A stretch of DNA of 64,000 nt from Sclerodactyla briareus. Taxonomy: Eukaryota; Echinodermata; Holothuroidea; Dendrochirotida; Sclerodactylidae. This document shows positions 1 through 11,699 of this stretch, piece by piece. The number at the start of each line of letters is the position of its first letter. Positions within the stretch are counted from its first letter, which is position 1. The notes beneath the pieces are model-generated. The model was not told the DNA's origin, did not search any database, and saw nothing but the letters and a program-made list of their open reading frames with translations. The DNA lies in the NCBI GenBank assembly GCA_026419785.1, contig JAODTK010005832.1, positions 1-64,000 on the forward strand, read 5' to 3'. The translations under genes and the position numbers were made by a program.

Positions 1-419
1 CGCATGTCCACGAGGGGGCTATGAGAACACTAAAATACCTTAGGATTACTTTTACCCCACATGGAACTTTCTCCCGGGCTATCACTGTGTCACCCTTCGG
101 GTCCGAAGTCCTCCAGGTTGACGCCTTAGCCGGGAAAAAAGAGAAGGGCGATGGGGTGCCAACCCCCATTTGCGTAATTGCCAGAGCTCAACTGGCATTG
201 GGGTGGTGCCAAAGTCCAGTGCGCATAGTGCGGTAAGTATTCAGGAATTCCAATTCCCAAACCTGTTCTGTTTTGGTGAGTTGACAGATTTTCATGAACT
301 CCTGTGGATATAGTTTAACCTATCAGGGCGCAAATCCGGCGCAGGGCCAGCCTTCCCAAATCAGAGGGGCAAGACAATTTCCCTGACTTTCCCATTTCTT
401 CCAAAGTAGGTAATAGCCT

Positions 420-2230
420 GATCTATGTATTTATTGTTAGGCTTTTGCATAATAATGGCAGATTCAGGCATTTGTTGGCTTTTGATGCGGGAATATGGGC
501 AACTTTCATCCCGAAACTTTTTAACCAAGATTTGGGGTCACTGGAGGTCATTCATGTGTCTAAATTTGCATATTATACAAAAGCCAAAGTTGGTTGGTTT
601 TCATTAAAATGGTGGGCAGGGTTTGACCTTTGGTCTGCAATAAAATTTTTTGTATTATGAATTTCGGAGTCACTGAGGTCATTTATTATTTCGACTTGAT
701 AATATGCATATTTAAAGTTTGCTGGAGTTTCATGAAACTTGTTGATGGGTATGTGAATAAGTAGAAAAATATGATCTTCCACATAGAATGCATACTGTTT
801 TGGTAGCTTCGTCCGCACACGCTGAACCTTTGTCAACCACTTAAGAGCGTCAGAGTTTTGAACCCTGTCACGTGATCGCCTGATCGATCAGTGCCAGCAG
901 GTGTTCCAGGCTGCCGGTAGGTAATATCTCCCCCCTGTCACGGTTGAGGGAGCTCCCTGTCTACGATGTGTACGCCTCCCTCACTCCCCTGGTGAATCAG
1001 TTCATGTCCCTATCTAGGACTTTGACGTCTCCAGTTGATGCTGTGGTCGGTGTCCTTTTTCCTTAGCGTGTCCACTATGGAGAGGCAGCACAAACTGGGG
1101 GCGGCGGTGATAGCTAGTCGAGCTTTCAGTGGACGCTGTGTTTCACCGATGTAGCTGGCATCGCATTCACCACAGGAAAATGTGTTAAACTGCACCACTT
1201 TTCTCCAAGGTTTTGGTCTTGTCCTTAGGAGCCACAAGCAAACTTTCGTAAGGGAATTAACAGCTTGTAGTGGGTGCGAATTCCCTTTAATTGGAAGATG
1301 CGGCGGGCCATACCTCTGATGCTCCTTGATATAGGGCAGGGGTCGCATGCACTGGATTGGTTATGGTCAACCTTCGCCCCGCAAAATTTTTAACATTGAC
1401 GTCGAGTCACTGGGTTTTTCAATGGGTCTAATCTGCTTCATTCATGCAACTGTTCAAGTTGTTGGATTCCATGAAACTATTACGTGTTGTCCGAGATATT
1501 TAAAATGAGAAAATAGGTCAATCAGGGCCTGAATGTTAAACTTTATTTTTCACTTGCCGAAATGGTAATAATTTGTATGAACAGAGCCTTAATCTTTGGT
1601 AAATTGATACCATCCCGTGTTAACCTAAGGGAAGGGCAATTGATGGACTGAAAGTACTTGCTGAATCTTGCCGTAGGGCAATTGTTGGGCAATTCAAAAA
1701 AAAAAACCTAGTTAAAGGAGTAAAAGTTATATTTTTTATGGTATACATGAAATATAAGATGTCCTTGTTTGGATGGCCTTTTGGTTTGTTGATAATTTCT
1801 GGCTCCAATATATTAGATACTGTGATTTTAAAATTTTGTCAAACAAAAATTCATGTCGGCCTTTCAATGGAAGTCAGTTATTGTGTCTATTTGCATAATT
1901 TTTAAGCAATTTATCTCATTTCCACACAACTTCTCTCTTAGTAGACATAGTCAATAATCAGAGTCCTCACAATTGAATTGGTCACTGATTAGTAAGCTGT
2001 TTCTGTTTAACGCTAATACCAAACTCTGAAAGCAACAATGGAATACGTTCAATTGTTTGCATGGTAACTTGGCGGAATGAAACCACTGATCGCACAACCG
2101 GGCGAGACTGGGTGGGCGATTCGCCTTGTTGTTATAGCCCATACAAAGTAAGAAAAAATAATGAAGCCAAGAAACACAGCAACTCAACGAGAGGGTCAAC
2201 GCCACTGTACTCACCTGTATTTACAGTGCA
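420..2230 (+). mobile_element. Family C modular repeat element, interrupted by a Penelope-like fragment
   Basis: At 425-760 the sequence repeats units of roughly 125 bp that contain 'ggtcactggaggtcatt', an ATTTGCAT-like octamer and 'catgaaact'. The same theme resumes at 1375-1560 and 1860-1930, and a distinct 3' module follows at about 1930-2215 ('ggtcactgattagt', then 'tttaacgctaatacc'). That order (tandem units, then module) recurs at 25085-25535 and 35590-36330. A degenerate Penelope-like endonuclease lies inside it at 850-1350. No coding potential is credible. The family assignment rests only on copies within this window. Confidence 0.6.
850..1350 (-). mobile_element. Degenerate Penelope-like retroelement, GIY-YIG endonuclease end
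   Basis: Read on the minus strand, 1010-1348 encodes LPYIKEHQR near its start, then FSCGECDASYIGETQRPLKA and, later, DTDHSINW. This matches the C-terminal GIY-YIG endonuclease of Penelope-like elements: the Cys-x-x-Cys pair, the YIGET core and the Arg-Pro-Leu-Lys motif are all visible. The first half of the GIY motif is degraded (VVQFN in place of a GVVY-like string). Further downstream, in shifted frames, 850-1000 still gives REAYTS and LNRDRG, which belong to the tail of the same module. Several frame breaks show it is dead. The reverse transcriptase domain that should precede it is not visible, so this is a truncated copy. GIY-YIG domains also occur in other enzymes, but the flanking context fits Penelope elements best. 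Confidence 0.75.
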
Positions 2231-3276
2231 GTTGTGGTAAATGTTTGTGTAAGATTGGCTTAATCATTAAAATACCACTAATGGACACCAATTGCTCAAA
2301 TGAAAAACACTGACCAAGTTTCTGATCATTCAATCCCTCCTGTAAGAGTTTGAAGTAGGTTGATTGTTGAACAACATAGTGGATTGTCCCAGATTACCTT
2401 AGCTCCCCATATGTACAATTGGTCGATGATTCATCATCTGATTTCAAAAACTCCAGAATAAGAAGCATTAACTTGTGCCTAAATCTTTAGAAGTTGTTTA
2501 GGGCCAGCTAGGCTACCTATCACAGTCGAGCACCAACATAACCTTCCAGCTTTCTGGTACTGTCTAGCAGAAGTATTGTGTGTATTCGTCTCTTTCACAA
2601 CCTAAATGTCCTGAATTGATGAAGGCTCATTTGTTATGAGGGTTTCCACAACCGATTAGGGTACATGAGCCCTATTGCTTTGGGATCTGGCTAACTGTTA
2701 ACCAGGGTCAAGATTTGGAACTAGCATCCATACATCATTCCTTGAGGCAAGTCCATTCCAAGAGATGGGGGGGGGTCATTGGTTAAATTGGTGAAAAGCA
2801 GAGAGTGCTCTCCTCCTTGTGTGTAGTACGCTAAGGTGTGGTGTTTTTAAAATTCCGCAGACCTGGTTAACCTGGTGACCGACCACTGAAGAACAATGAC
2901 GGAACAGGACTAGTGTATCACTTCAGAGAATCCCGACACACATACAAGTTGTAAGTTACAATAACTATACATTGGTTTGTCCTCTCTCCCAACAAGGACT
3001 AACTACTTGTCCGAACCCCTTCAGCCCATCCAACCCTTTCCATGCCATGAGCGACTCTGGCCGGCCATGGGATCTCCTCCGTGATATGTCATAGACGACT
3101 AGTCGCATAGCAGTTTTGGGCAGGAATTCATGTTTTAAGCACTACTTACTATTGGGGATTCCACCTTGAAGAAACAACAAAAATTTTTATATGTTCATAA
3201 CAGGACGGTTTCACATTTGAACATTCATGTAAGATTGGCAACCCAACCCATCATGTGTTGAATCTAACAGTGTCTA

Positions 3277-3342
3277 TCTATCCAGTATCCATCCATCCAC
3301 CCACCAACCCATCCGTCCATCAGCCAGCCATCAATCCATAGG
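3277..3342. repeat. (ATCC)n-type simple repeat
   Basis: Imperfect tetranucleotide repeat ('tccatccatccacccacc...') just ahead of a larger tandem duplication. Confidence 0.8.
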
Positions 3343-3344
3343 GT

Positions 3345-3900
3345 CATGATGTGGGAAACTGCAAAACATTACTTTGCAGATTAGGTTGGATTGCCATGAT
3401 ACATGACCAGGGTAATATGATTAGTGTATGGAGGTGAAAGGTCATTGTAGGGGGTAGTAGGCAATTATCAAATTACAAAACAATATAAAATGCATGTTTT
3501 TGGCCCTTAAAACTCATGCTTTGATGGATTATTGACCCACACTCAGTCACAATGTTTATGCACAATATGCGTAATATTGGCCATCAAAGGTCAAGGTGAA
3601 ATGGAATAAAAGGGGCACAATGCGGCCATGATGTGGAAACTGCAAAACGCTACTTATCCTTGCAGATTAGTCAGATTGCCATAATATGGTGAACAGTATA
3701 ATCATGACTGTAGTACTTAGGTCCCAAGGAATTGTGTGAAGGTCATTGAAAGGGGGTACTAGGCAATTTTGTTCAAATTGTAGAATAACATGCAATTTGC
3801 ATGTTTTTCGTGTTGGCCTTAAATTGCTCATGTTTTGATGACATTGACCAGAGTTGGACATAAGTTCATTGACTGCAAGGGTGACTTTGGACCACCCCAG
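3345..3900. repeat. Diverged tandem duplication, about 280 bp period
   Basis: Two consecutive copies share 'catgatgtggaaactgcaaaac', 'gcagattag', 'gattgccat', 'aaggtcattg', 'ggtactaggcaatt', 'gcatgtttttgg' and a final 'catgctttgatg'-like end. One begins near 3345 and the next near 3627. Divergence is substantial, so the duplication is old. No coding signal is present. Confidence 0.7.
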
Positions 3901-5929
3901 GTCCAAGGGTCAACGGTCTTGAGGGAGCCTAATGGTCCATTGTTGTGAAAAACTATGTCTCTCCTCTCACAAAATGAATTGTATCTTCATGATGCTCGCT
4001 CATGTCATCAAAGGGTCATATAACTTCAATTAATGCACACACTCCAACACAATCATACGTTCCACAACATTACTGAAATTTGTCTGTTTGAGCTCCTGAA
4101 CCATTGGTTCCCTAGTTATTTACCTTCGGTGGCTCCCAACCTTAATCTACCTGTAGTCAGGAACGACTGGATCCACATGCTCGCCAGTTTTCACTTAAAT
4201 ATGACCAAGTTGAAAAATTGCATGAATCATGCACTTGTCCTTCTGTGGCATTGATAATGACCTCCTTGTTATTTAGACTAACATCACTACACAGTCCACA
4301 ATCCACCAAGTTTCGTTCCAATCCAACAAACTTAGGGAAATCTAAAATTCTAAAACAAAGAGAATTCCGGCAACCTTGAATTTTTCGAGACCAACTTTTG
4401 TCCACCTCCAATTTTTGTGTAATCGTACTCGGGAAAAATAGAGGGCATCGACACGCACGTAATGTCCACTTTCGAACTCACTTACCGTGAGTTCACTAGT
4501 CGACATGTTACTCAAGTAAAGATCAATCGGCTAAAGAGTTATTGCCTAACGCCTAGATGTCCGGATGGCGAATAACCACTGGGATCAGCAGACATAGCCC
4601 CAGGCCCATTATAAAAGAGGCTGATATGTGCCTTGGGGAAACTAAATTTTACACTCCAAAGTCCGCAAGCCCAACTTTCCCCCTGGATTCCTTTCCCGAT
4701 AAGGATTAGATGCCTTTTAAGGTTGCAATACATAATAATTCTCTGTGTTGTTTGGTTTCCATGCATTATGCCCAAATAGTGAGGACTCCCCCTTGGACCA
4801 CTCTTTTCCAAGGTCAGGTAATCCACTAGTTCATTGTATTGATGGGGGGGGGGGGAGGTGACCTATTGGTGGAGTGTGCATAGTCATTTCCTGTGGGTCA
4901 CAAAGATCTTTATAGGCTGATAAACGTATTGTTGAATATTTTGCGGAGGAGTCTCAACCTGAAGAGTTACTATTGTTCTGTACTGTACCTGTATAGTATT
5001 ATGCCTCCATTGATTCCCATACTTATACATTATCTACCTAACGGTAAATATTTGTCTCACATTGGAGCCAGCTACGAATGTGGTGTATATGTACATGACT
5101 ATATTTGTTACATTGACCGGAACCTTTGTTATTAACTTTAGCCTATTCAAGGACGGCATATGGACACTTCTGATAGGAGAAGTGGGGTTGGGGTGTATAT
5201 AGTGGAGATCCCTATTGCTTTCCTGAGTTGAAGTCTGGAACCCTCTCAAACATATTACTTATTTACAACACAGATGTGTGTGGGCTCATATTCAGTAGTA
5301 GGTTGCCCAGTGGAAAGTAATTGGGATTGGGTAGAAGGGGTCAAAGTTTCACAAGAATCCCTGCAAACACTCTAACCTTCCAGTGCAAATAATTGACCAT
5401 AAGGTGTGGATATGTTTTGTTTTTAGTCATTTTGAAGTCACATAATATTGTCCACAGATGCAAAGACTGACATCCTTGAAATCAACACTGCTCATGATAA
5501 CAGAATATGGCTCATAATTGTATTTTGATCATAGGGAGTGAGTGGATGACCCCTATTGTTTTTGTGGTCAGTGACTCAAGTCAAAGGTCATTCAAGTTTG
5601 TTGAAATCCTCGACTCACAAGGATTTGGTGTACCTTTTCCATGGTATTCAAAAAAAAATAATACATTTTTTATTACAAGTCCATTATACCATTTTTGGGC
5701 AGAACTTTGAAAATTCTTGCAAACATTTTTTGGGGCTGGTTGCCTGGTAGACACTACATTTGTTGAGGAGGTCCAGAGAATGATGCGTTATTAAAGTATT
5801 ATTGTCAGAGAAGCTTTCGATTTAAGGATTAATTCATAGATAAGCTGGAAAAAAGGTTTTTAGGAGTCTGCTTGATATGTCCGAATTGTGCGATATCAAG
5901 GTCAGATTAAGATTCAGATCATCACGTGA

Positions 5930-6670
5930 GTAACTGACACGCAAGGAATCACAGGAAAATGCTTTCGGATTCCTTGACTAAGTCATAGGAATCTATCAGT
6001 CCTGACAGTGTGTGTGTGTGACGCCTAGCCTTGGTAAACAACGATAACTCAACCCCGTCTGGATGGATCACATCATACGTTGTATATGGGGTCCACAAGT
6101 GATTCATGATCCTATTTTTTTTGGGTCAGGTCAAAGGTCACTTAGGTCAAGAGAGATCAAGACTGAAAAATTTGTTACACAATAAGTCCTATGTCTGGTC
6201 CGATCAGGTTGAAAATTAAGGTTGCAGCTCTTGTGAGGAGTACAGAACCCTATCGTTTTTTGGTGTAAATCGGGGGTCAGATTTGGGGGAAAAATGGGAA
6301 ATTTGTGAAAACTTGATAATTTGGCAATTTCAGTTCCGCTCGTTAACCACAATAATCGACCCCACTTGGAGTGAACAGTTCATACTTAGTATTTGGGTTC
6401 CCCATGATAAGTACATTTTGGAAAAAAAACCCTATTGTTTTGGGGTCAAGTCAGAAGTCGCTGAGGTCACTCAGAGGTCAAAGTGTGAACACCTTGTAAA
6501 CATGATAAGTCCCAGAATTGTTGGTCGGTCTGATCAGGTTGAAATTTGTGTGTTCTCTTCTATGGGGTCCCGTTTGTCGTCCGTGTCCACAGTGTAGCTA
6601 TAGGTTTCAGAAAGGAGCAGGAATCCTAAGCCTTTCAGCTTTCGGTTTATTGTTGGTTCCTGCCTGTACC
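5930..6670 (+). mobile_element. Family A element with two AGGTCA-rich units
   Basis: It begins with an imperfect hairpin (GATTCCTTGAC...GTCATAGGAATC, 5969-5993) followed by a TG-rich stretch. Two core units follow, with half-site clusters near 6125 and 6445, each carrying 'gtccgatcaggttgaaa'-like text and 'gttccccatgataagtac'. It ends with a 3' module near 6590-6665 that includes 'aagcctttcagctttc'. The same order occurs at 22125-23945 and 32450-33870, which have four units each. It is a non-coding, non-autonomous element. Confidence 0.65.
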
Positions 6671-6821
6671 TTTGATTTAAAACAGTTTTTGGGGGCGTAT
6701 CTTGAAGAAAGGGAAAAAAATGGGAAAATATATGTATTTTTTTCAGCCTCTGCAAATTAATTACAAGTTTGAATGACCTATGGAAAAATAAGAGTTAAAC
6801 TTATATATACAGGTATAGTGC

Positions 6822-7050
6822 CAAAAATTCCAATCGACCCAAGAAATTGGAATTGGGTGTTTTCTTGTTTTATTTCTGATGAATATGAGACGACATCTCG
6901 CCACAATCAAATCTTAGGATTTGGCACCTTGCATGTTTCCCCTTCATGATTGCTGGGAATGGGGTTGATAAATTAAATTCATAAATATATAAAGCTTTTT
7001 CCAAGTGTAAGTGCACACGCTCCCCACTATCGGATATCGAATAGCATGAC
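6822..7050 (+). repeat. Dispersed repeat, copy 1 of a direct pair
   Basis: The stretch from 'atcgacccaagaaattgg' to 'agtgcacacgctccccactatcgg' is repeated at 7893-8115. Each copy is followed closely by a poly-C run. The pair are either two insertions of one short element or a local duplication. Confidence 0.7.
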
Positions 7051-7892
7051 CTCCCCCCCCCCCCCCCCTGTGCTGATATCCTTACAGCCTATTTTCAAAC
7101 TGTATTTTCAACCAGTTTTGTGCTGGTAGGATGTGTCGTTTTTGTCAGGAGTCTGATAGATGTTCTCAGTATGGCAAACGTCGATGGCAAGCGAACCTAT
7201 GAAACTTTGGCACAATGAAATTATAATTTTCTGGCATACCATATGCACATGTACCCAAAATTACCACAATCTAGCAATCTGGTGAATTGAAGTGCCCCAT
7301 TGGCCACACTAAGAAAACTATCCTCATAATTTTCCAGGTCTTTGTTAACACACATGTGTGGAGGGCAAGCATATCCCTATGACCTTGACACAATACATTA
7401 AATATATTTCTAAAACTGAGAACAGGCTTATTAGGAAGACTAGGCTGCCCAAATGAAACTCCAAAAAACTCCCATTTTCATGAACATTATTTATTGAAGT
7501 ATATTTCAGCTGCATTTGTTCCATGTGATGGTGGCTCCTCGTCAGTAAAATAGGGTTATTTCAACAGCGCCCAACGTTACTTTGTCATGATTAGTTGTGG
7601 AGATTTGACCATATAACTGAGTACAAGTTGAGGTCACACGTGCTATAAAAGACCAGGAGTCATTATTAATACATAAATCTATGCAGTGGCATACCGAGAG
7701 ATCTGTGGGGGTTTGGGTCTGGACAAAGGGAAGTGCGCCCTCATTATAGCCTCAACCCTCCTATTGGCAAATAAATGCAAATTTATGGCTCCAGGACATA
7801 ATGTGTTGCAAAATTGAAACAGCTGTGAAACCTCAATGAACAGTTACAAGTGTTTTTGTGTTGAAAGTTTATTGTCGTCACATTGGTTAGGG

Positions 7893-8115
7893 GGGGCCAA
7901 AAAATCCATCGACCCAAGAAATTGGAATTGGGTGTTTTCTTGTTGTAATATTATTTCTGTTGAATATGGACCATTTGCAACAATCAAATCTGAGGAATTG
8001 GCAACCTGTGGTTACCTAATGATTGGCGGATGAGGGTCGATAATTAAATTCTAAATATTATAAAGCTTTTCAGAGATTGTAAGTGCACATGCTCACACTA
8101 TCGGATTATGGACAT
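7893..8115 (+). repeat. Dispersed repeat, copy 2 of a direct pair
   Basis: Matches 6822-7050 with scattered substitutions and small indels. It lies about 1.07 kb downstream in the same orientation and again ends beside a poly-C run. Confidence 0.7.
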
Positions 8116-8291
8116 AGACCTACCCCCCCCACTCCCCGACAGCCTATATATGGTCTTGATCCACAGAGCCAAACCCCACCCTCCCCTTGGTCGCTACTGG
8201 TTAATGGGGAGGGTGCCAGGGGAATTTTCTTTTTAATCCACGCTGTAATTGGGTATGCTCTGACTGCTGCCAACATATTCTCCATTTTCAG

Positions 8292-8488
8292 GGAATCATG
8301 TCTGCCAGTTTGGCAATACGTTACTCGTGAATGGGACACAGGTATCTTGGAACCAGTTTCCCGGGACTGGTGTGACCGTGGGTTCCGTTCCCCAGTTGAT
8401 GAGTCAGGACTAACTGTCCTGAAGGATGTGGAGGAAGCTGGCTTCCTGAATGCCCCAAGAGAATTTCACAGAAGAGGGTTCTCTACAG
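8292..8488 (+). CDS. Unassigned candidate internal exon
   Basis: A 197-nt open stretch is bounded by a plausible acceptor (ttttcag, ending at 8291) and a good donor (ACAG|gtaaag, at 8489). Only one frame stays open through the whole exon. It encodes about 65 residues, including LPVWQYVTREWDTG, SRDWCDRGF and LKDVEEAGFLNAPREF. The composition looks protein-like and the segment does not recur in this window. I do not recognise the family, and it does not resemble the receptor ectodomain or GS box expected upstream of the kinase exons. It could be an exon of an unrelated gene, part of a transposon, or chance. Confidence 0.25.
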
Positions 8489-8569
8489 GTAAAGAGAGTG
8501 AGACGGATGATGGTGGATGAGACAGTAAGATTAACTGCTGATTCAATGAGCATGTGTCAGTGAGGGTGG

Positions 8570-8800
8570 ATGACAGAGGACAGCTTTGTTTGGGGTCTGG
8601 TCAAGGTAATCAAGGTCATTGGAGGGCACAAGTCTGAAAAATCTGTGGAAAAGGGAAAGTCCAGATTGCTTGGTCCAAATCAAGCGGAAATTGGTATGGA
8701 GCTTTCTTATGGGGAGTACACGCACCTTATAATCGATGTAAGGAAAACAAACCCAGTGGTGTTGATGGTTCAATCTCAAGGAGGGGGTATAGTGCTAGTC
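8570..8800 (+). repeat. Single family A core unit
   Basis: Contains 'ggggtctggtcaaggtaatcaaggtcattgg' followed by 'ttggtccaaatcaagcggaaatt' and 'ttcttatggggagtaca'. This is the order seen in the A arrays at 22300 and 32600. Neither terminal hairpin is visible, so it is a fragment. Confidence 0.6.
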
Positions 8801-9404
8801 AGCAATAAATAGTGTACTGTGTTAGTACACTAGTCTGCGCTACTGTGATAGTTGATTATCCATGTATGGGTGTATTATTACCGCCGCGCAACGGGATACA
8901 CAAGTATCACCCCGCCCCTCCCCGAAATTTGGACCACAATTTGCAAAATGCATATTCTCATACATATTATTGAATTCAATATGTCCATGGCCATATGAAT
9001 CCTAATGACTTTCAAGCTTAGGGCAAAGGTTCACTGAGGTGAACAATGGCAAGTATAAAGAAAAACCTGGTAAACACAGAAATTACAAAAAATTCAAGTC
9101 AAGGTGAAGGGGGCTCATACTGAGCTGGTGGTCGCCCATATGGTCTTGATATGGGTCTGAACATCAGTAAGAAACCTACGCAGTCATGTGAGTGTATGTG
9201 TGTGTGGGGGGGGGGGGGCGGCTTGGCAACATGATAGTTGACCACACATGAATGGGAGGAACTCATACGCTTGTGGGTTAAACAAATTAGTAAATGGGCC
9301 ACATTTTTCGGGGTCAGAGTCAAAAGTTGATAAATCCTGATAATCCAGTATAGTACACGAAAACCCTATGTTGCCAAGATGGTGTCTTTCATTGGAGAAA
9401 ACTA

Positions 9405-9990
9405 GAACAGGTGTAGGCGGGTAAACCGCCCACTGTATATCCCCGCTTTGAGCAATCATGGGAAAAATTATCTAACACCCCATGAACACCTTTTGGGTGA
9501 AAAAATAAGACTTCATCCACCAAGATTCGTTGTAATCCATGGAAGTTAATAGGCATATGCATTATGCAACTCTCCTTCAAGTTTGACCCACGATGGCTGT
9601 TGAAATGGACTTCTAAAGTAGCCCCCATCACGAGTTTTGGTCCAAATCTGACAAAGTTTGGAAAATCTCATAAATTCCGCAAATTTGGCCTCCGGTTACT
9701 CAAAATTTTTCGGGTCAAATATATTCCCTAACCACCAGGTTTCGTTCAAATCTGACAAAAATTTGGAAAATCACAAACAATGTCGACAAATTTTACCTTC
9801 GAGACCTTGAAAGTGCCACATTTTCGGATCTGCTCTAGTCCCCACCCACCAAGTTCGTGTGAATCCGAAGAAACTTGAAAATTCTACTGCGACTGAGGAT
9901 CTAGCCCTGTAATCCAACGGTAAATCACACAACAATGTAGCATACTGATGGACGATACTAGGCGTGTTGGGGAGAAACAATACTATGCAA
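9405..9990 (-). mobile_element. Family B element, minus orientation
   Basis: It starts on the + strand with the terminal hairpin (ggcgggtaaaccgcc, 9416-9430), followed by reverse-complement text such as 'caccaagattcg', 'aaatctgacaaagtttgg' and 'gcataaattc'. The + strand copies are at 21240 and 56165. Confidence 0.6.
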
Positions 9991-9997
9991 CAGTCAT

Positions 9998-10035
9998 GTT
10001 TTTTTTTAGCTCAACCAGCTAGCCAGTGGAGCTAT
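9998..10035 (-). repeat. Family D terminal hairpin remnant
   Basis: Reads 'tttagctcaaccagctagcc' on the + strand. This is the reverse orientation of the D-family terminal hairpin found at 45880-45905 and 47925-47960. Confidence 0.45.
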
Positions 10036-10184
10036 GAATCTGCATGTCACTCAATCTATCTACTCTGTTGGCCCCCGAACAGTCATTCTGGGATCAGGGA
10101 TGTTGACAAACTTGGACACAATTATGTTCATTGACTGGACATGTTTGACTTTGTGGATGTCAAGGTCAAAGGTCATGGAAGGGG

Positions 10185-10235
10185 CATATAGGCTATTAGG
10201 CACCAAACAGACATATTAGGCACCAACAGACATTC
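10185..10235. repeat. Short tandem duplication
   Basis: 'attaggcaccaaacagacat' is repeated directly as 'attaggcaccaacagacat', a period of about 20 bp. Confidence 0.7.
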
Positions 10236-10309
10236 TGTGACGGATGCCTGACCAGTTGGAATCAATGTTCATTACTTGCCCGTTTTTCTATCTCAATAGT
10301 CATATATCT

Positions 10310-10560
10310 ATATTCCCACTTCAGGGGATATTATGGTGTGGGAGCGTAGTCTCTGCAGCCGCCGAAGATTTTGTGTTAACGCAATAACTCTCTAATTACA
10401 AAATGCTTACAAAACTTTGCACACATGTCGCCGTACGAAATCTCGAGGAGTGGAAGTGTGCATCGCGCAGCACCCCCCATCTGGCGGCACCAGAACGGAT
10501 AGTGTTTGTACAATAACTCCTAGTGATTTATCGGATCCATATGAAACTTTGCCACATTGA
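10310..10560 (+). repeat. Family B 5' fragment
   Basis: Contains 'gcagccgccgaagatttt', 'gcaataactct', 'aaactttgcacacatgtc' and 'gaaatctcgaggagt', the order of the 5' part of the family B copies at 21265 and 56900. No terminal hairpin follows. Confidence 0.5.
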
Positions 10561-10909
10561 TCGTGATGAATAACCTGAAGTGGCTACAAGGGCGCAGCCA
10601 CCGTCTGAAGTGGGGGTCAAGACAATTTGGGGGGTGATGAAGCAGTGATGGGAAAATTTTTGTGGTGAAAAATCATTTTGCGAATGAGTTTTTCGCTTAT
10701 TTGGGTTCGGAAGATGGCGATCATTTTGAGGACCCACTTCCGTTTTCGCCCCATACAACCCCACCGACGGCCATTGAATTTTTGAGAATCATTTTTCCGC
10801 AGATTGGGGACATGGTTTTTCTTTGTACTTTGCAAACATGATCGCAAAAATGAACCATTTGAATCGATGGAAAAACAGTGGGCAACGCCCGACCAATGCC
10901 AAACAGGCC

Positions 10910-11035
10910 AATTATGCGCAGATGTCACTTACCTTTACCACGACATCTGCCAGTTACGCTAGCCTACTAAGCTACCGGAATCTGAATGGTCTTTAAGCAC
11001 AGAGGTGGGCACCCCGCATTCCGTTTATGCCAGCC
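10910..11035 (-). repeat. Family E hairpin repeat
   Basis: A perfect 9-bp inverted repeat, GCAGATGTC (10918-10926) and GACATCTGC (10942-10950), encloses a 15-nt loop. The adjoining 'gctagcctactaagctaccgg' and 'cagaggtgggcaccccgcattcc' are the reverse complement of 17935-18020. The long shared flank shows this is a dispersed element end rather than a chance hairpin. Confidence 0.65.
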
Positions 11036-11699
11036 AATCAAGACAAGGTACCGGATGTGGGTGATATGCTGACCTGTTTTTTTACTTTGCAAGTTGATTT
11101 GGACAATCTCAAGCTTTCTGAAAATCTTAGAGAGGTTGCTTGGTGGATTGGTTCGTGGATGTCCGTTTTTAATTAATGCGATGTGAATTTGTGACCCTCG
11201 TTCGTGAATTTGTAGCATTTCTTACCCTAGCCTAAGCGAATAGCCTAACAGGCTAAGACCGTGTTTTTCTAGACTACGTGGACTCCAGGCTTGTTCACGA
11301 GTACCTTCACGTTATATCTGGTATAGCCTACTCTATTGAGAGCTCAGTTGATTACGTGTCACCGGATTCATGTTTGACTCTTCTATTATATATATTTGTC
11401 CTAATCGAGCCTTTTCTCGTGGAATTCGACTCGAATTTCTGTCGAGCTATGGAGATATTCTCACCAAGACGGGACCTTATACGCTTCATATAAGGGCGAA
11501 TTTAGGTACCAGGGCCCCCAGTCGAAGTCAGAGGGACAGATGGGTTCCATGCCGGGGAGGATCGGGTCCCTCTTCCCGAGGGATCGACCGGTCGTCTTGG
11601 CTCGAGAAGTGACGTGAGATATAAAATGGCCAGATGGGAGGCCTCGTTGCAAGGGAGATTTAGGGTCCCCTCTCCCGAAGGATCGACCCGGTCGAGTCA

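Noticed and set aside
1951-2214. 87-codon minus frame; its LVLALNR text has a reading-frame echo near 44930
   Set aside because: The shared peptide text comes from the family C 3' module present in several copies and orientations, not from conserved coding.
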